Below are positions 9,332-17,180 of a stretch of DNA of 64,000 nt, one piece after another. Origin of the DNA: Lachnospiraceae bacterium (GTDB taxonomy: Bacteria > Bacillota > Clostridia > Lachnospirales > Lachnospiraceae); assembly GCA_024405115.1 (NCBI GenBank), contig JAKSPD010000005.1, forward strand, positions 33,933 through 97,932, in the 5' to 3' direction. The translations under genes and the position numbers were made by a program. The first letter of the stretch is position 1. Each line of letters begins with the position of its first letter. The notes under the pieces were generated by a model. That model was not told the origin of the DNA and ran no database searches. It saw nothing but the letters and a program-made list of their open reading frames with translations.

Positions 9332-10345
9332 ATGAAAAATCTTTCATTGGCTGTAGTGGGAGCAACCGGTGCCGTAGGCGAGCAGCTCCTTAAATGTATT
9401 GACGAAAGAAAGATCCCTTTTACAGAGCTTAAACTTCTTGCTTCGTCAAGAAGTGCCGGAAAGATAATCAATTTCCAGGGCAGGGACTACACTGTTGAAG
9501 AAACTACCATTGATTCCTTTAAGGGCGTTGACGCGGCACTTTTTGCGGGCGGACCGGCAAGTGTCGCTTTCGGACGTGCTGCCGCAGAGCAGGGAACAGT
9601 CGTTATAGATAATTCCTCAACATTCCGGTATGAACCGGATGTTCCGCTTGTTGTTCCTGAGGTAAACGCGTATGCCCTTGACGGACATCATAACCTTATT
9701 GCAAATCCGAACTGTTCTACCATTCTTCTTGTGACGGCACTTTATCCGCTTCACAAGTTCAGTAAGGTTAAGAGGGTCATTGTTTCCTCCTATCAGGCCT
9801 GTTCAGGTGCCGGAAAAGAAGGAATGGAGGAACTTATTAATCAGTCACGTGACGTGCTGGACGGAAAGCCTGCAGAACCGAAGGCCTTTAAGTATCAGAT
9901 TGCATTCAACTGCATTCCGCAGATAGATAAATGGATGGAGTTTGATTATACAAAGGAAGAAATGAAGTTTGTATGGGAGACCCATAAGATCATGGGAGAT
10001 GAAACCATCGGCGTTACACCCGTGGCAGCAGTAAGGGTTCCCGTTATCCGCAGCCACTGTGAAGCTGTATATGTGGAGACTGAGGAACCGATAAGTGTGG
10101 AAAAAGCCAGGGAGCTTTACAAGGAATGCCCATGGGTGGTGCTTCAGGATGATCCTGCAAACTTCCTGTATCCAATGCCCGTAACATCAACCGACACTGA
10201 CTTCACATATGTCGGAAGAATCCGTCCGGACCTTGTCAATGACCATGCACTCAATATGTGGATATCATTTGACCAGATACGAAAGGGTGCGGCAACGAAC
10301 GCGGTACAGATACTCGAGGAACTTATTAGAAGAGACCTCCTGTAA
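9332..10345 (+). CDS. asd: Aspartate-semialdehyde dehydrogenase
   Basis: NADP-dependent reduction of aspartyl phosphate to aspartate semialdehyde, the branch point to lysine/diaminopimelate, methionine and threonine. 337 residues. N-terminal nucleotide-binding GATGAVGEQLL (10-20), catalytic C128 in NPNCST, and the substrate-binding RVPVIRSHCEAV segment around residue 225. ATG preceded by AAGGGAG. A strong intrinsic terminator follows 15 bases after the stop, so asd is probably monocistronic. Confidence 0.96.
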   Translation: MKNLSLAVVGATGAVGEQLLKCIDERKIPFTELKLLASSRSAGKIINFQGRDYTVEETTIDSFKGVDAALFAGGPASVAFGRAAAEQGTVVIDNSSTFRYEPDVPLVVPEVNAYALDGHHNLIANPNCSTILLVTALYPLHKFSKVKRVIVSSYQACSGAGKEGMEELINQSRDVLDGKPAEPKAFKYQIAFNCIPQIDKWMEFDYTKEEMKFVWETHKIMGDETIGVTPVAAVRVPVIRSHCEAVYVETEEPISVEKARELYKECPWVVLQDDPANFLYPMPVTSTDTDFTYVGRIRPDLVNDHALNMWISFDQIRKGAATNAVQILEELIRRDLL

Positions 10346-10360
10346 GAAATCAGCTTTTAT

Positions 10361-10386
10361 GGCAGGAGGAAACCTCCTGCCTTTTT
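10361..10386 (+). terminator. Intrinsic terminator after asd
   Basis: 9-bp perfect stem GGCAGGAGG / CCTCCTGCC with an AAA loop followed by TTTTT. The stem contains an AGGAGG, and the structure ends only 4 bases before the ung ATG. Confidence 0.9.
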
Positions 10387-10390
10387 ATTT

Positions 10391-11089
10391 ATGATTGATA
10401 ATGACTGGCTTCCGGTCCTTAAACCGGAATTTTCAAAACCGTATTACAGGGAACTTTATAAAAAAGTCAATGAGGAATACCGGACCGCGACCGTATATCC
10501 AGGCGGGGCGGAGCTTTTCAGCGCGTTCAGCCTGACACCGCTTTCCAAAGTCAAGGTCGTGATAATCGGACAGGACCCGTATCATGAGCCGGGTCAGGCA
10601 CACGGCCTGTGCTTTTCCGTAAAGCCCGGCGTCGACATCCCTCCGTCACTTTATAACATTTACAAGGAACTTAATGCTGAGTATGGCTATGAGATACCTG
10701 ATAACGGATATCTTGTGCCATGGGCGGAACAGGGCGTGCTGCTTCTGAATACTGTGCTCACAGTGCGTGCTCACACGGCTTTTTCGCACCGCGGGATTGG
10801 ATGGGAACAGTTTACTGATGCAGCCATCCGTGCTGTAAATGAGATTGACCGCCCCGTTGTGTTCATGCTGTGGGGGAGGCCTGCAGGTGAAAAGGCAGCC
10901 ATGCTCAACAATCCGAAACATCTTGTACTAAAGTGTGCTCATCCCAGCCCACTATCTGCGAGCCGAGGCTTTTTCGGGTGCGGTCACTTCCGGATGTGCA
11001 ATGAATTTCTTATAAATAACGGTCTATCGCCCATCAACTGGCGGATACCGAATTTGGGAGCAGTAAATGAGTTTTATCGAAATACTTAA
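10391..11089 (+). CDS. ung: Uracil-DNA glycosylase
   Basis: Family 1 UDG that removes uracil from DNA to start base excision repair. 232 residues. The water-activating loop GQDPYHEPGQAHGLCFS carries D62 and H65; the DNA-intercalation loop HPSPLSASRGFFG carries H184. The ATG lies 4 bases after the asd terminator and no spaced ribosome site is visible except the AGGAGG buried in the terminator stem, 21 bases upstream. The N-terminus (NDWLPVLKPEF) matches the usual start of the family, so the start is credible. The 3' end overlaps uppP by 23 bases. Confidence 0.96.
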   Translation: MIDNDWLPVLKPEFSKPYYRELYKKVNEEYRTATVYPGGAELFSAFSLTPLSKVKVVIIGQDPYHEPGQAHGLCFSVKPGVDIPPSLYNIYKELNAEYGYEIPDNGYLVPWAEQGVLLLNTVLTVRAHTAFSHRGIGWEQFTDAAIRAVNEIDRPVVFMLWGRPAGEKAAMLNNPKHLVLKCAHPSPLSASRGFFGCGHFRMCNEFLINNGLSPINWRIPNLGAVNEFYRNT

Positions 11090-11891
11090 AGTCATACTTT
11101 TCGGAATTGTTGAAGGATATACGGAATTCCTTCCCATTTCTTCGACGGGGCACCTTATCCTCGTTGAAAATCTTGTCCATCTGGACCAGCCTGAGGATTT
11201 CTTTGAGGTCTTCAAGGTAGTGATTCAGCTTGGAGCCATCCTTTCAGTCGTGGTCCTTTACTGGAGAAAGCTCTGGCCTTTTGCAAAAGGCAGGACAGAT
11301 AAGGAGAAACGGGACACACTGAACCTGTGGATGAAGATTATCGTGGCAGTCATTCCTGCAGCCATAGCGGGATTTCTTTTCGATGATTTCCTTGAGGAAC
11401 ATCTTTCCACACCTGTGGTTATCGGGATAACCCTCATTGCTTACGGTATTGCATTCATTGCCCTCGAAAAAATTCAGAGAAAAAAGACTTTCAGCATAAA
11501 GAATACCAGACAGATATCCATGAGGACTGCTTTATGCATCGGCCTTTTCCAGTGTCTGAGCCTGATTCCCGGAACGAGCCGTTCAGGTGCCACGATACTG
11601 GGAGCCATGCTTTTGGGGGTAAACCGTGCGGCAAGTGCTGAATTTTCCTTTTTCCTGGGTATTCCGGTAATGGTCGGGGCAAGCGGGCTTAAACTTATTA
11701 AGCACGGTTTCTCATTCACCGGTTCCCAGTGGGTGATACTTATCCTCGGGACAGTCATTTCATTTATGGTTGCCATTTATGCCATCCGTTATCTTATGGA
11801 TTATGTCAGGAGACATTCATTCTCAGTATTCGGATGGTACAGGATTGTGCTTGGTATTGTGGTACTGTTATATTTTGGGCTGATAGCATGA
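11067..11891 (+). CDS. uppP: Undecaprenyl-diphosphatase (BacA family)
   Basis: Polytopic membrane phosphatase that recycles undecaprenyl pyrophosphate to the monophosphate carrier for wall synthesis and confers bacitracin tolerance. 274 residues. Conserved E-x3-E motif (E16, E20) with PISSTGHL, and the P-loop-like GTSRSGAT (S171-G174). About seven hydrophobic segments. It starts inside ung and ends with an ATGA overlap with mnmA, so ung-uppP-mnmA-amidase form one translationally coupled string. Confidence 0.95.
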   Translation: MSFIEILKVILFGIVEGYTEFLPISSTGHLILVENLVHLDQPEDFFEVFKVVIQLGAILSVVVLYWRKLWPFAKGRTDKEKRDTLNLWMKIIVAVIPAAIAGFLFDDFLEEHLSTPVVIGITLIAYGIAFIALEKIQRKKTFSIKNTRQISMRTALCIGLFQCLSLIPGTSRSGATILGAMLLGVNRAASAEFSFFLGIPVMVGASGLKLIKHGFSFTGSQWVILILGTVISFMVAIYAIRYLMDYVRRHSFSVFGWYRIVLGIVVLLYFGLIA

Positions 11892-12925
11892 GCAGAATAG
11901 TAGTTGGTTTAAGCGGTGGCGTAGACAGCGCCGTGGCCGCATGGCTTCTGAAGAAGGAAGGCCATGAGGTGATCGGATGCCGGATGCGGACCTTTGATAC
12001 GGAAGAATCAGTAATTGAAGAAGAATCGGCGAAAGCCGTGGCGGAACACCTTCAGATTCCGCTTATCATTAAGGATTACAGGGAAGAGTTTAAAAAATGT
12101 GTCATCGACTATTTTGCCGAAGAGTACGCCGCTGGAAGAACGCCCAATCCCTGCCTTATATGCAACAGGAAGGTGAAGTGGCAGTCCCTTTTAACCTGTA
12201 TGAACGATGAAGGTGCGGAGTACGTGGCTACAGGGCATTATGCCGCCGTGGAATATGAAGGAAGATGGTGTGTAAGGCGTGTCGGAAACGCAAAGGACCA
12301 GAGTTATGCGCTTTTCAACCTGACCCAGGAAGAACTTTCGCATACGGTATTCCCGCTTTCAAAGTTCACAAAGGACGAAATCAGGCTGATGGCTGAAGAG
12401 GCAGGACTTTCAAATTCGAAAAAGCCTGATTCCATGGAAATCTGTTTTATCCCGGAAAATGATTATGCGGGATTCTTACGTGACAGATTCAATATTGCAG
12501 ACTGTCCCGGCAACTATGTTGACGTAAACGGAAACGTGCTGGGACGTCATGAGGGAATAATCCATTATACCGTGGGTCAGAGAAAAGGACTCGGAATAGC
12601 ATTGGGAAAGCGTATTTTCGTAAAGGAGATAAGGCCTCTTACAAATGAGGTGGTCCTTGCGGATGATGAAGATGTTTTTACCGGAAGCCTGAGGCTGAGG
12701 GATGTCAATTTTCAGCTCGCGCCTGAAGAAAAAGAGGAGATAACAGCCCGGCTCATTAAGGTACGTTACGCTGACCACGGAATGCCCGGACGGATGTACC
12801 GTGACGAAAAAAACGGCGGGTACATCGTGGAATTTGAAAAACCCGTACGTGCTGCGGCGCCGGGACAGGCAGCAGTACTTTATGATGAAGAAGACCGCAT
12901 TCTTTGCGGCGGTTTTATTGAATGA
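11888..12925 (+). CDS. mnmA: tRNA-specific 2-thiouridylase
   Basis: Adenylates and then thiolates U34 of tRNAs for Lys, Glu and Gln. 345 residues. PP-loop GLSGGVDSA at 7-15, catalytic C89 in NPCLIC (with C92), and the second catalytic cysteine C186 in MEICFIPE. The start at 11888 overlaps the uppP stop (ATGA) and puts the PP-loop at the expected distance from the N-terminus; the reading frame is open further upstream, but that part runs inside uppP. The sulfur donor is probably a cysteine desulfurase such as the one at 36.9 kb. Confidence 0.95.
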   Translation: MSRIVVGLSGGVDSAVAAWLLKKEGHEVIGCRMRTFDTEESVIEEESAKAVAEHLQIPLIIKDYREEFKKCVIDYFAEEYAAGRTPNPCLICNRKVKWQSLLTCMNDEGAEYVATGHYAAVEYEGRWCVRRVGNAKDQSYALFNLTQEELSHTVFPLSKFTKDEIRLMAEEAGLSNSKKPDSMEICFIPENDYAGFLRDRFNIADCPGNYVDVNGNVLGRHEGIIHYTVGQRKGLGIALGKRIFVKEIRPLTNEVVLADDEDVFTGSLRLRDVNFQLAPEEKEEITARLIKVRYADHGMPGRMYRDEKNGGYIVEFEKPVRAAAPGQAAVLYDEEDRILCGGFIE

Positions 12926-13797
12926 ATAAACAGGGAAAGATTTTAACATCAGCAGTTATATTATCATTGTGCTTTGTCTTCGTGTCTTTTGCAGCAGTAA
13001 GGACGGGTGGCGCCAGGGCCGCAAAAGAGGAACAGGCTGAAATAGGCCTGTCCGGCTCATGGGAGTACGCGGGTTTTTCCAAGATAAACAGCGGGAAAGC
13101 AGTCCTTTACAGGGCGGCATCAAACCGTAAGGGAAAAGTTGTGGCGGTAAATGCCGGACACGGAACGAAGGGCGGCTCTTCCCAGAAGACATACAGCCAT
13201 CCTGACATGACGGGTAAAGTGACAGGAGGAACGAATGCGGCCGGTGCCGTCATGTCAACCTGCGTCTCTTCCGGAATGACGTTTAATGATGGAACTCCGG
13301 AGGCACAGGTCACACTGCGTATGGCCCGGATTTTAAAAGAAAGACTGCTTTCTGAAGGGTACGACGTCCTCATGATAAGGGATGGATCTGATGTGCAGCT
13401 TGATAACGTGGCCCGTACGGTCATTGCAAACAACAATGCAGACATACATGTGGCACTTCACTGGGACGGAGACGGGCTTAAGTCAATTAAGGGGGCCTTT
13501 TATATGTCGGTTCCCGACGGGATGAAATATATGGAACCCGTTGCATCACACTGGGAGGAACATGAACGGCTTGGAGATTCACTTATTGCCGGTCTATGTG
13601 AGAAAATGCCGGGTATTAAGATATGGAGCTCCTCGGGTTACGGGTGTCTTGACCAGGATCTTACACAGACCAGTTATTCAACCATACCGTCTGTTGACAT
13701 AGAACTTGGAAATCAGTGCTCTAAGCATGATGACGGTATACTTTCACAGGAAGCGGAAGGACTTCTGGCAGGCATCAATGCATTTTTCGGGTTCTGA
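12922..13797 (+). CDS. N-acetylmuramoyl-L-alanine amidase (Amidase_3), secreted
   Basis: Zinc amidase cutting the bond between MurNAc and L-Ala. N-terminal signal/anchor helix at about 7-27, then an Amidase_3 domain from residue 70. Likely zinc ligands: H80 in NAGHG, E127 in DGTPEAQ and H180 in HVALHWDG; the catalytic glutamate would be in VDIELGNQ near the C-terminus. In common homologues the third-ligand segment reads SIHANA; here it is HVALHW, a recognisable variant. The ATG overlaps the mnmA stop by 4 bases. No wall-binding repeats, so targeting depends on the anchor. Confidence 0.88.
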   Translation: MNKQGKILTSAVILSLCFVFVSFAAVRTGGARAAKEEQAEIGLSGSWEYAGFSKINSGKAVLYRAASNRKGKVVAVNAGHGTKGGSSQKTYSHPDMTGKVTGGTNAAGAVMSTCVSSGMTFNDGTPEAQVTLRMARILKERLLSEGYDVLMIRDGSDVQLDNVARTVIANNNADIHVALHWDGDGLKSIKGAFYMSVPDGMKYMEPVASHWEEHERLGDSLIAGLCEKMPGIKIWSSSGYGCLDQDLTQTSYSTIPSVDIELGNQCSKHDDGILSQEAEGLLAGINAFFGF

Positions 13798-13863
13798 AAT
13801 ACTTTAGTGAAAATGTATAAAACATATGGGAAAGAGTCTTTCTGTTTTGTCTTTATTTCCGTA

Positions 13864-13892
13864 TTGTCTAATGAACCGTCTTTTGCTATCAT
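13864..13892 (+). promoter_or_regulatory. Promoter of the uracil permease leader
   Basis: -35 TTGTCT (13864-13869), 17-base spacer, -10 TATCAT (13887-13892). Transcription should begin near 13899, giving a leader of about 180 bases before the permease ATG. Confidence 0.6.
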
Positions 13893-13918
13893 TTACTACG
13901 ATGAGCGAAAGGGGGCAA

Positions 13919-13988
13919 ATGATGATAAAAGTTGTTCTTTCAACTGAAAACCGCATTAAAAAAAGCAAGCCGGTACCAGTATCATCAT
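13919..13988 (+). promoter_or_regulatory. Predicted RNA stem in the uracil permease leader
   Basis: ATGATGATA (13919-13927) pairs perfectly with TATCATCAT (13980-13988), enclosing a small GTTG / CAAC hairpin. The stem covers the putative leader-peptide start and could act as a pause or translation-control structure. Confidence 0.35.
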
Positions 13989-14035
13989 CTGTTATTTTAT
14001 TCTCATCGTTAAATAATTTTTTCACATTTAAGTAA
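13919..14035 (+). CDS. Putative leader peptide of the uracil permease gene (38 aa)
   Basis: Small open frame beginning ATGATG directly after AAAGGGGG (spacing 3 or 6 bases to the two ATGs). It encodes MMIKVVLSTEN..., then a Ser/Leu/Asn/Phe-rich end, with its TAA at 14033-14035 lying inside the 5' arm of the intrinsic terminator that precedes the permease. A ribosome reaching this stop would cover the arm and prevent terminator folding. The last third of the frame is transcribed into a U-rich tract (about 13991-14029). The arrangement mirrors the pyrBI leader of enteric bacteria. Peptide function is inferred from position only; the frame is also open upstream to 13826, but that part contains the promoter. 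Confidence 0.5.
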   Translation: MMIKVVLSTENRIKKSKPVPVSSSVILFSSLNNFFTFK

Positions 14036-14059
14036 TCACTTTGGTGATTACTTTTTTTT
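14031..14059 (+). terminator. Attenuator-type terminator upstream of uracil permease
   Basis: 9-bp perfect stem AGTAATCAC / GTGATTACT, loop TTTG, followed by eight T. It stands between the promoter at 13864 and the permease ATG at 14079, so it can only work as a regulated attenuator. The ribosome site AGGGGAAAGGAG of the permease follows directly. Confidence 0.85.
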
Positions 14060-14078
14060 AGGGGAAAGGAGCTTAAAA

Positions 14079-15464
14079 ATGAAAACAAATGAACCCATCA
14101 GAGACGCAAAGGCCCTTGGAACAGGAAAGGTTCTTGTACTTGGCCTTCAGCACTTATTTGCAATGTTCGGTGCGACAGTGCTTGTGCCCATCCTTACAGG
14201 CCTTTCAGTATCAGCAACACTGCTTTTCGCAGGTCTTGCAACACTGTTCATGCACTTTGTAACCGGAAAGAAGGTTCCGGTATTCCTTGGATCGTCTTTT
14301 GCCTTCCTTGGCGGTTATTCAGCAGTAAAGGCTGCTGCTCTTGCTGAGTACGGTCTTGAGACAGAAGCGGCACTTCCCTACGCATGTGCCGGTGTTGCAT
14401 GTGCAGGACTTCTTTATCTTATTCTTTCCGCCATCTGTAAGGCAGTAGGCTCAAAGAACGTAATGAAGTTTTTCCCGCCCGTTGTTACAGGCCCGATCAT
14501 CATTGCAATCGGAATGATCCTCGCTCCTTCAGCTATCAACAACTGCCAGACTGACTGGCTTGTAGCCCTTATTGCAATCGTCGTTGTAATTGTCTGCAAC
14601 ATCTGGGGCAAGGGCATGATCAAGATCGTTCCCATCCTTCTGGGCGTAGTTGCATCTTACCTTTTTGCAGCACTTACAGGAAAGGTTGACTTCACGCTTG
14701 TAGCACAGGCAAAGTGGATCGGACTTCCCGTACAGATGAAGGATACGGTATTCTCACTCTTCGGTAACTGCAATTCAGGTCTTCTCATTTCTGCCATAAT
14801 CACCATCGTTCCCATCGCTTTTGCAACAATGATGGAGCATGTGGGTGACATCTCAGCCATCGGCGCAACAATCGGAAAGGACCTCATTGAGGATCCCGGC
14901 CTTCACAGAACACTTATCGGTGACGGTATCGGAACCACGATTGCAGCCCTCTTCGGTGCACCCGCTAATACAACCTATGGAGAGAACACAGGCGTTCTTG
15001 CACTTACAAAGGTTTATGATCCCATGGTAATCAGACTTGCAGCAGTATTCGCAATCATCCTTTCATTCTGCCCCAAGTTTGCTGCACTTATCACATGCAT
15101 GCCCGCAGCTACCTGCGGTGGTGTTTCCATCATCCTTTACGGAATGATTTCTGCAATCGGTATCAGAAACATGGTTGAGAACCACACTGACTTCCAGGAG
15201 TCAAGAAACATCATCATCGCCGCTGCCATCATCGGTCTTGCACTCGGAGTTGAATTCAGCGGATATCTTGGTTCAACAATCTCTCCTGAAGTAGGTAACC
15301 TTCTTCACGGCGGAATCGGATTCACAGTTGGTACAGCAAAGATTACCCTTTCAGGTCTTGCAGTTGCATCTATCGTGGGTATCGTACTTAACGCAATCCT
15401 TCCCGGAGGACGTACAGAGTACACACCAAACGACATCAACTCAGGTTCACTTGGAAAGTATTAA
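14079..15464 (+). CDS. uraA: Uracil permease (NCS2 family)
   Basis: Proton-coupled uracil importer of 461 residues with about 14 membrane segments. Signatures: GATVLVPILTGL near residue 30, FLGSSFAFLGG near 70, MEHVGDISA near 250, and the substrate motif TTYGENTGVLA near 305, which is the uracil rather than the xanthine form. Codon use is more biased than in the neighbours (for example strong preference for CTT, CTC and ATC), suggesting high expression. Regulation is probably by premature termination at the leader; I found no PyrR-binding stem-loop consensus there. A clear terminator follows the gene. Confidence 0.93.
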   Translation: MKTNEPIRDAKALGTGKVLVLGLQHLFAMFGATVLVPILTGLSVSATLLFAGLATLFMHFVTGKKVPVFLGSSFAFLGGYSAVKAAALAEYGLETEAALPYACAGVACAGLLYLILSAICKAVGSKNVMKFFPPVVTGPIIIAIGMILAPSAINNCQTDWLVALIAIVVVIVCNIWGKGMIKIVPILLGVVASYLFAALTGKVDFTLVAQAKWIGLPVQMKDTVFSLFGNCNSGLLISAIITIVPIAFATMMEHVGDISAIGATIGKDLIEDPGLHRTLIGDGIGTTIAALFGAPANTTYGENTGVLALTKVYDPMVIRLAAVFAIILSFCPKFAALITCMPAATCGGVSIILYGMISAIGIRNMVENHTDFQESRNIIIAAAIIGLALGVEFSGYLGSTISPEVGNLLHGGIGFTVGTAKITLSGLAVASIVGIVLNAILPGGRTEYTPNDINSGSLGKY

Positions 15465-15484
15465 TAAGTTCTTTTCCCATAACG

Positions 15485-15513
15485 GCTGCCACGTTAAATG
15501 TGGCAGCTTTTTT
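15485..15513 (+). terminator. Intrinsic terminator after uracil permease
   Basis: 8-bp perfect stem GCTGCCAC / GTGGCAGC, 7-base loop, six T. Confidence 0.92.
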
Positions 15514-15552
15514 GTTGGATGATTTGGTGAATTTGTGAAAACTTTGTGAAAA

Positions 15553-15579
15553 TTAGCACTCGCCTATTGCGGCTGCTAA
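15553..15579. promoter_or_regulatory. CIRCE-like operator upstream of hsp20
   Basis: TTAGCACTC-N9-GGCTGCTAA: the left half is perfect and the right half has two changes from GAGTGCTAA; the 9-base spacer is kept. It overlaps the -35 of the hsp20 promoter, the same geometry as at htpG. Confidence 0.8.
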
Positions 15580-15595
15580 CAAAGTGTGTTATACT
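15567..15595 (+). promoter_or_regulatory. Promoter of hsp20
   Basis: -35 TTGCGG (15567-15572), 17-base spacer, -10 TATACT (15590-15595), within the CIRCE-like operator region, 60 bases before the ATG. Confidence 0.75.
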
Positions 15596-15654
15596 CCGCT
15601 TGTAAGATAAAAAAAAGAAGCGAAAGCTTCATGAATCATAAGGAGGAAATTAAC

Positions 15655-16086
15655 ATGTATAGACCAGCTATTTACAGAAACGGACTTTTTGATGACTTTT
15701 TTGATTTTTCATTCCCGGAGACAAGATCTTTCAAGAGCGAAAAGACTTTTGACATAATGAAGACTGACATTAAGGAAAACGAGTCAGGTTATGAAGCAAT
15801 GATCGATATTCCCGGTTATGGAAAGGATGAGATTCAGATAACCCTTGAAAAGGGAAACCTCACCGTAAGTGCCTCAAAGAACAATGAGACAGAGGAAAAG
15901 GATGAGAAGTCGGGATACATCCGCAGGGAGCGTTTCTCAGGAAGCATGCAGAGAACATTCTATGTAGGTGAGAACCTCACGGAAAAAGACATTCATGCAT
16001 CATTTGAAAACGGTGTGCTTAAGCTTTCAATTCCCAAGATCACGGCTAAGCCTGAGGAAACCAAGAAACTCATTTCCATTGATTAA
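15655..16086 (+). CDS. Small heat-shock protein (Hsp20 / alpha-crystallin)
   Basis: ATP-independent holdase that binds unfolding proteins. 143 residues from the ATG that follows AAGGAGG; an in-frame ATG 69 bases upstream lacks a ribosome site. A short N-terminal arm with DDFFDF is followed by the alpha-crystallin domain from about residue 35, with the conserved block FENGVLKLSIPK near the end. CIRCE-like operator and promoter upstream indicate HrcA control together with htpG. Terminator downstream. Confidence 0.95.
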   Translation: MYRPAIYRNGLFDDFFDFSFPETRSFKSEKTFDIMKTDIKENESGYEAMIDIPGYGKDEIQITLEKGNLTVSASKNNETEEKDEKSGYIRRERFSGSMQRTFYVGENLTEKDIHASFENGVLKLSIPKITAKPEETKKLISID

Positions 16087-16096
16087 ACCAAAGAAG

Positions 16097-16134
16097 GCAC
16101 TCCCGGTTACCCCCCTAACGGGGGTGCTTTTTTT
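16097..16134 (+). terminator. Intrinsic terminator after hsp20
   Basis: GCACTCCC / GGGGGTGC stem with an inner GTTA / TAAC stem and a run of C in the loop, followed by seven T. Confidence 0.85.
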
Positions 16135-16143
16135 ATAGGAATG

Positions 16144-16152
16144 TGTTATACT
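16144..16152 (+). promoter_or_regulatory. Extended -10 promoter of the Nif11-like gene
   Basis: TGtTATACT with no convincing -35 at the right distance; 26 bases before the GTG start. It lies just after the hsp20 terminator. Confidence 0.45.
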
Positions 16153-16177
16153 CTTTTCGTTAAAGGAGCAAAAACAC

Positions 16178-16462
16178 GTGGACATTATTGACATACTTGA
16201 AGAACTGAGAAAAAAGGCCATCGCCGATCAAAACATTAAGGAAAAGTTATTTGCAACCAGGGACGCTGAAAGCCCGTTAAGAAGTTTTTGCGCTGTTTGC
16301 AGGGAGCTGGGATATGACATTACGCCGATGGACATTGTGGATGCAGGGGAGTTTTTCCATGCTTCCATGAAACGCTCAACTAACGGGGGAGGCGAGAATT
16401 CCCCAATGCTGGATTATCAGGATGATTTTTATGAAATGTTCCTGGAATCCATAGACATTTGA
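16178..16462 (+). CDS. Nif11-like small protein
   Basis: 94-residue acidic protein starting with GTG behind AAAGGAG. The N-terminal half (ILEELRKKAIADQNIKEKL ... ELGYDITPMDIV) fits the Nif11 pattern: a helix, then D-x-x-x-x-x-K-L, then G-[YF]-D-[IF]-[ST]. A STNGGGENSP segment follows, resembling the Gly-Gly leader junction of Nif11-type peptide precursors, then an aromatic acidic tail (DDFYEMF). No peptide-modifying enzyme or peptidase-containing ABC exporter is nearby. It is followed 13 bases later by the YugP protease. Family assignment is by eye; function unknown. Confidence 0.55.
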   Translation: MDIIDILEELRKKAIADQNIKEKLFATRDAESPLRSFCAVCRELGYDITPMDIVDAGEFFHASMKRSTNGGGENSPMLDYQDDFYEMFLESIDI

Positions 16463-16475
16463 AGAAAGGAACCTG

Positions 16476-17180
16476 ATGTACGGATATTATTTTGATTCCA
16501 CATATTTGCTGATACTGCTCGGACTTGTGATCACGCTCATTGCCCAGGCTAAGATGAAATCCACCTATGCACGGTACAGCCAGGTGGATTCCTTAAGAGG
16601 CCTGACAGGAGCCGAGGCAGCCAGAAAAATACTTCTCATTAACGGAGTGTATGATGTCGTGGTTCAGCCTGTTTCCGGCACTCTTACGGATCACTATGAC
16701 CCTTCAAAAAAGGTGGTAAACCTTTCTGAGGCCGTATATGGAAAGACATCACTTGCAGCTATCGGGGTGGCAGCTCATGAATGCGGGCATGCACTTCAGG
16801 ACAGTGAGGAATACATTCCATTAAAGGCAAGGACGGCACTTGTTCCTGCAGCAAACTTCGGTTCAGGAGTTTCATGGTATCTTATTCTGGCCGGGGTACT
16901 TCTTGGAGGAAATTTAAGCATTCTGACTGAAATCGGAATCGTTCTTTTTGCCGTTGCCGTTGGCTTCCAGCTTGTGACACTTCCGGTGGAATTCAACGCT
17001 TCTTCCCGCGCACTGACACAGCTTACTGACTCCGGGATGATTGATTCCGAGGAAAGAAAACAGGTAAAGTCCGTGCTTACGGCTGCGGCGCTCACATATG
17101 TTGCAGCTGCAGCATCAGGCATTCTTCAGCTTTTACGTCTTATTATTCTGTTCGGTGGTAACGGTCGGAGAAGAAGATGA
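16476..17180 (+). CDS. Membrane zinc metallopeptidase, YugP family
   Basis: 234-residue membrane protein with an N-terminal helix (about 6-24), the zinc motif HECGH (101-105, an HExxH form) in AAHECGHALQ, and two further hydrophobic segments near 125-170 and 200-225. This matches the YugP-type neutral zinc peptidases, whose substrates are largely unknown. Ribosome site GAAAGGA. Likely co-transcribed with the Nif11-like gene upstream. The 3' end meets the convergent XRE gene with no gap. Confidence 0.88.
   Translation: MYGYYFDSTYLLILLGLVITLIAQAKMKSTYARYSQVDSLRGLTGAEAARKILLINGVYDVVVQPVSGTLTDHYDPSKKVVNLSEAVYGKTSLAAIGVAAHECGHALQDSEEYIPLKARTALVPAANFGSGVSWYLILAGVLLGGNLSILTEIGIVLFAVAVGFQLVTLPVEFNASSRALTQLTDSGMIDSEERKQVKSVLTAAALTYVAAAASGILQLLRLIILFGGNGRRRR

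Noticed and set aside
13826..13918. Reading frame open upstream of the uracil permease leader peptide (69 codons in total)
   Set aside because: The upstream part contains the promoter (13864-13892), and only the last 38 codons follow a good ribosome site.
13893..14030. PyrR-binding stem-loop in the uracil permease leader
   Set aside because: I could not find the AGAGAGGCU / CAAGG-type conserved loop; the leader-ORF model fits the visible sequence better.
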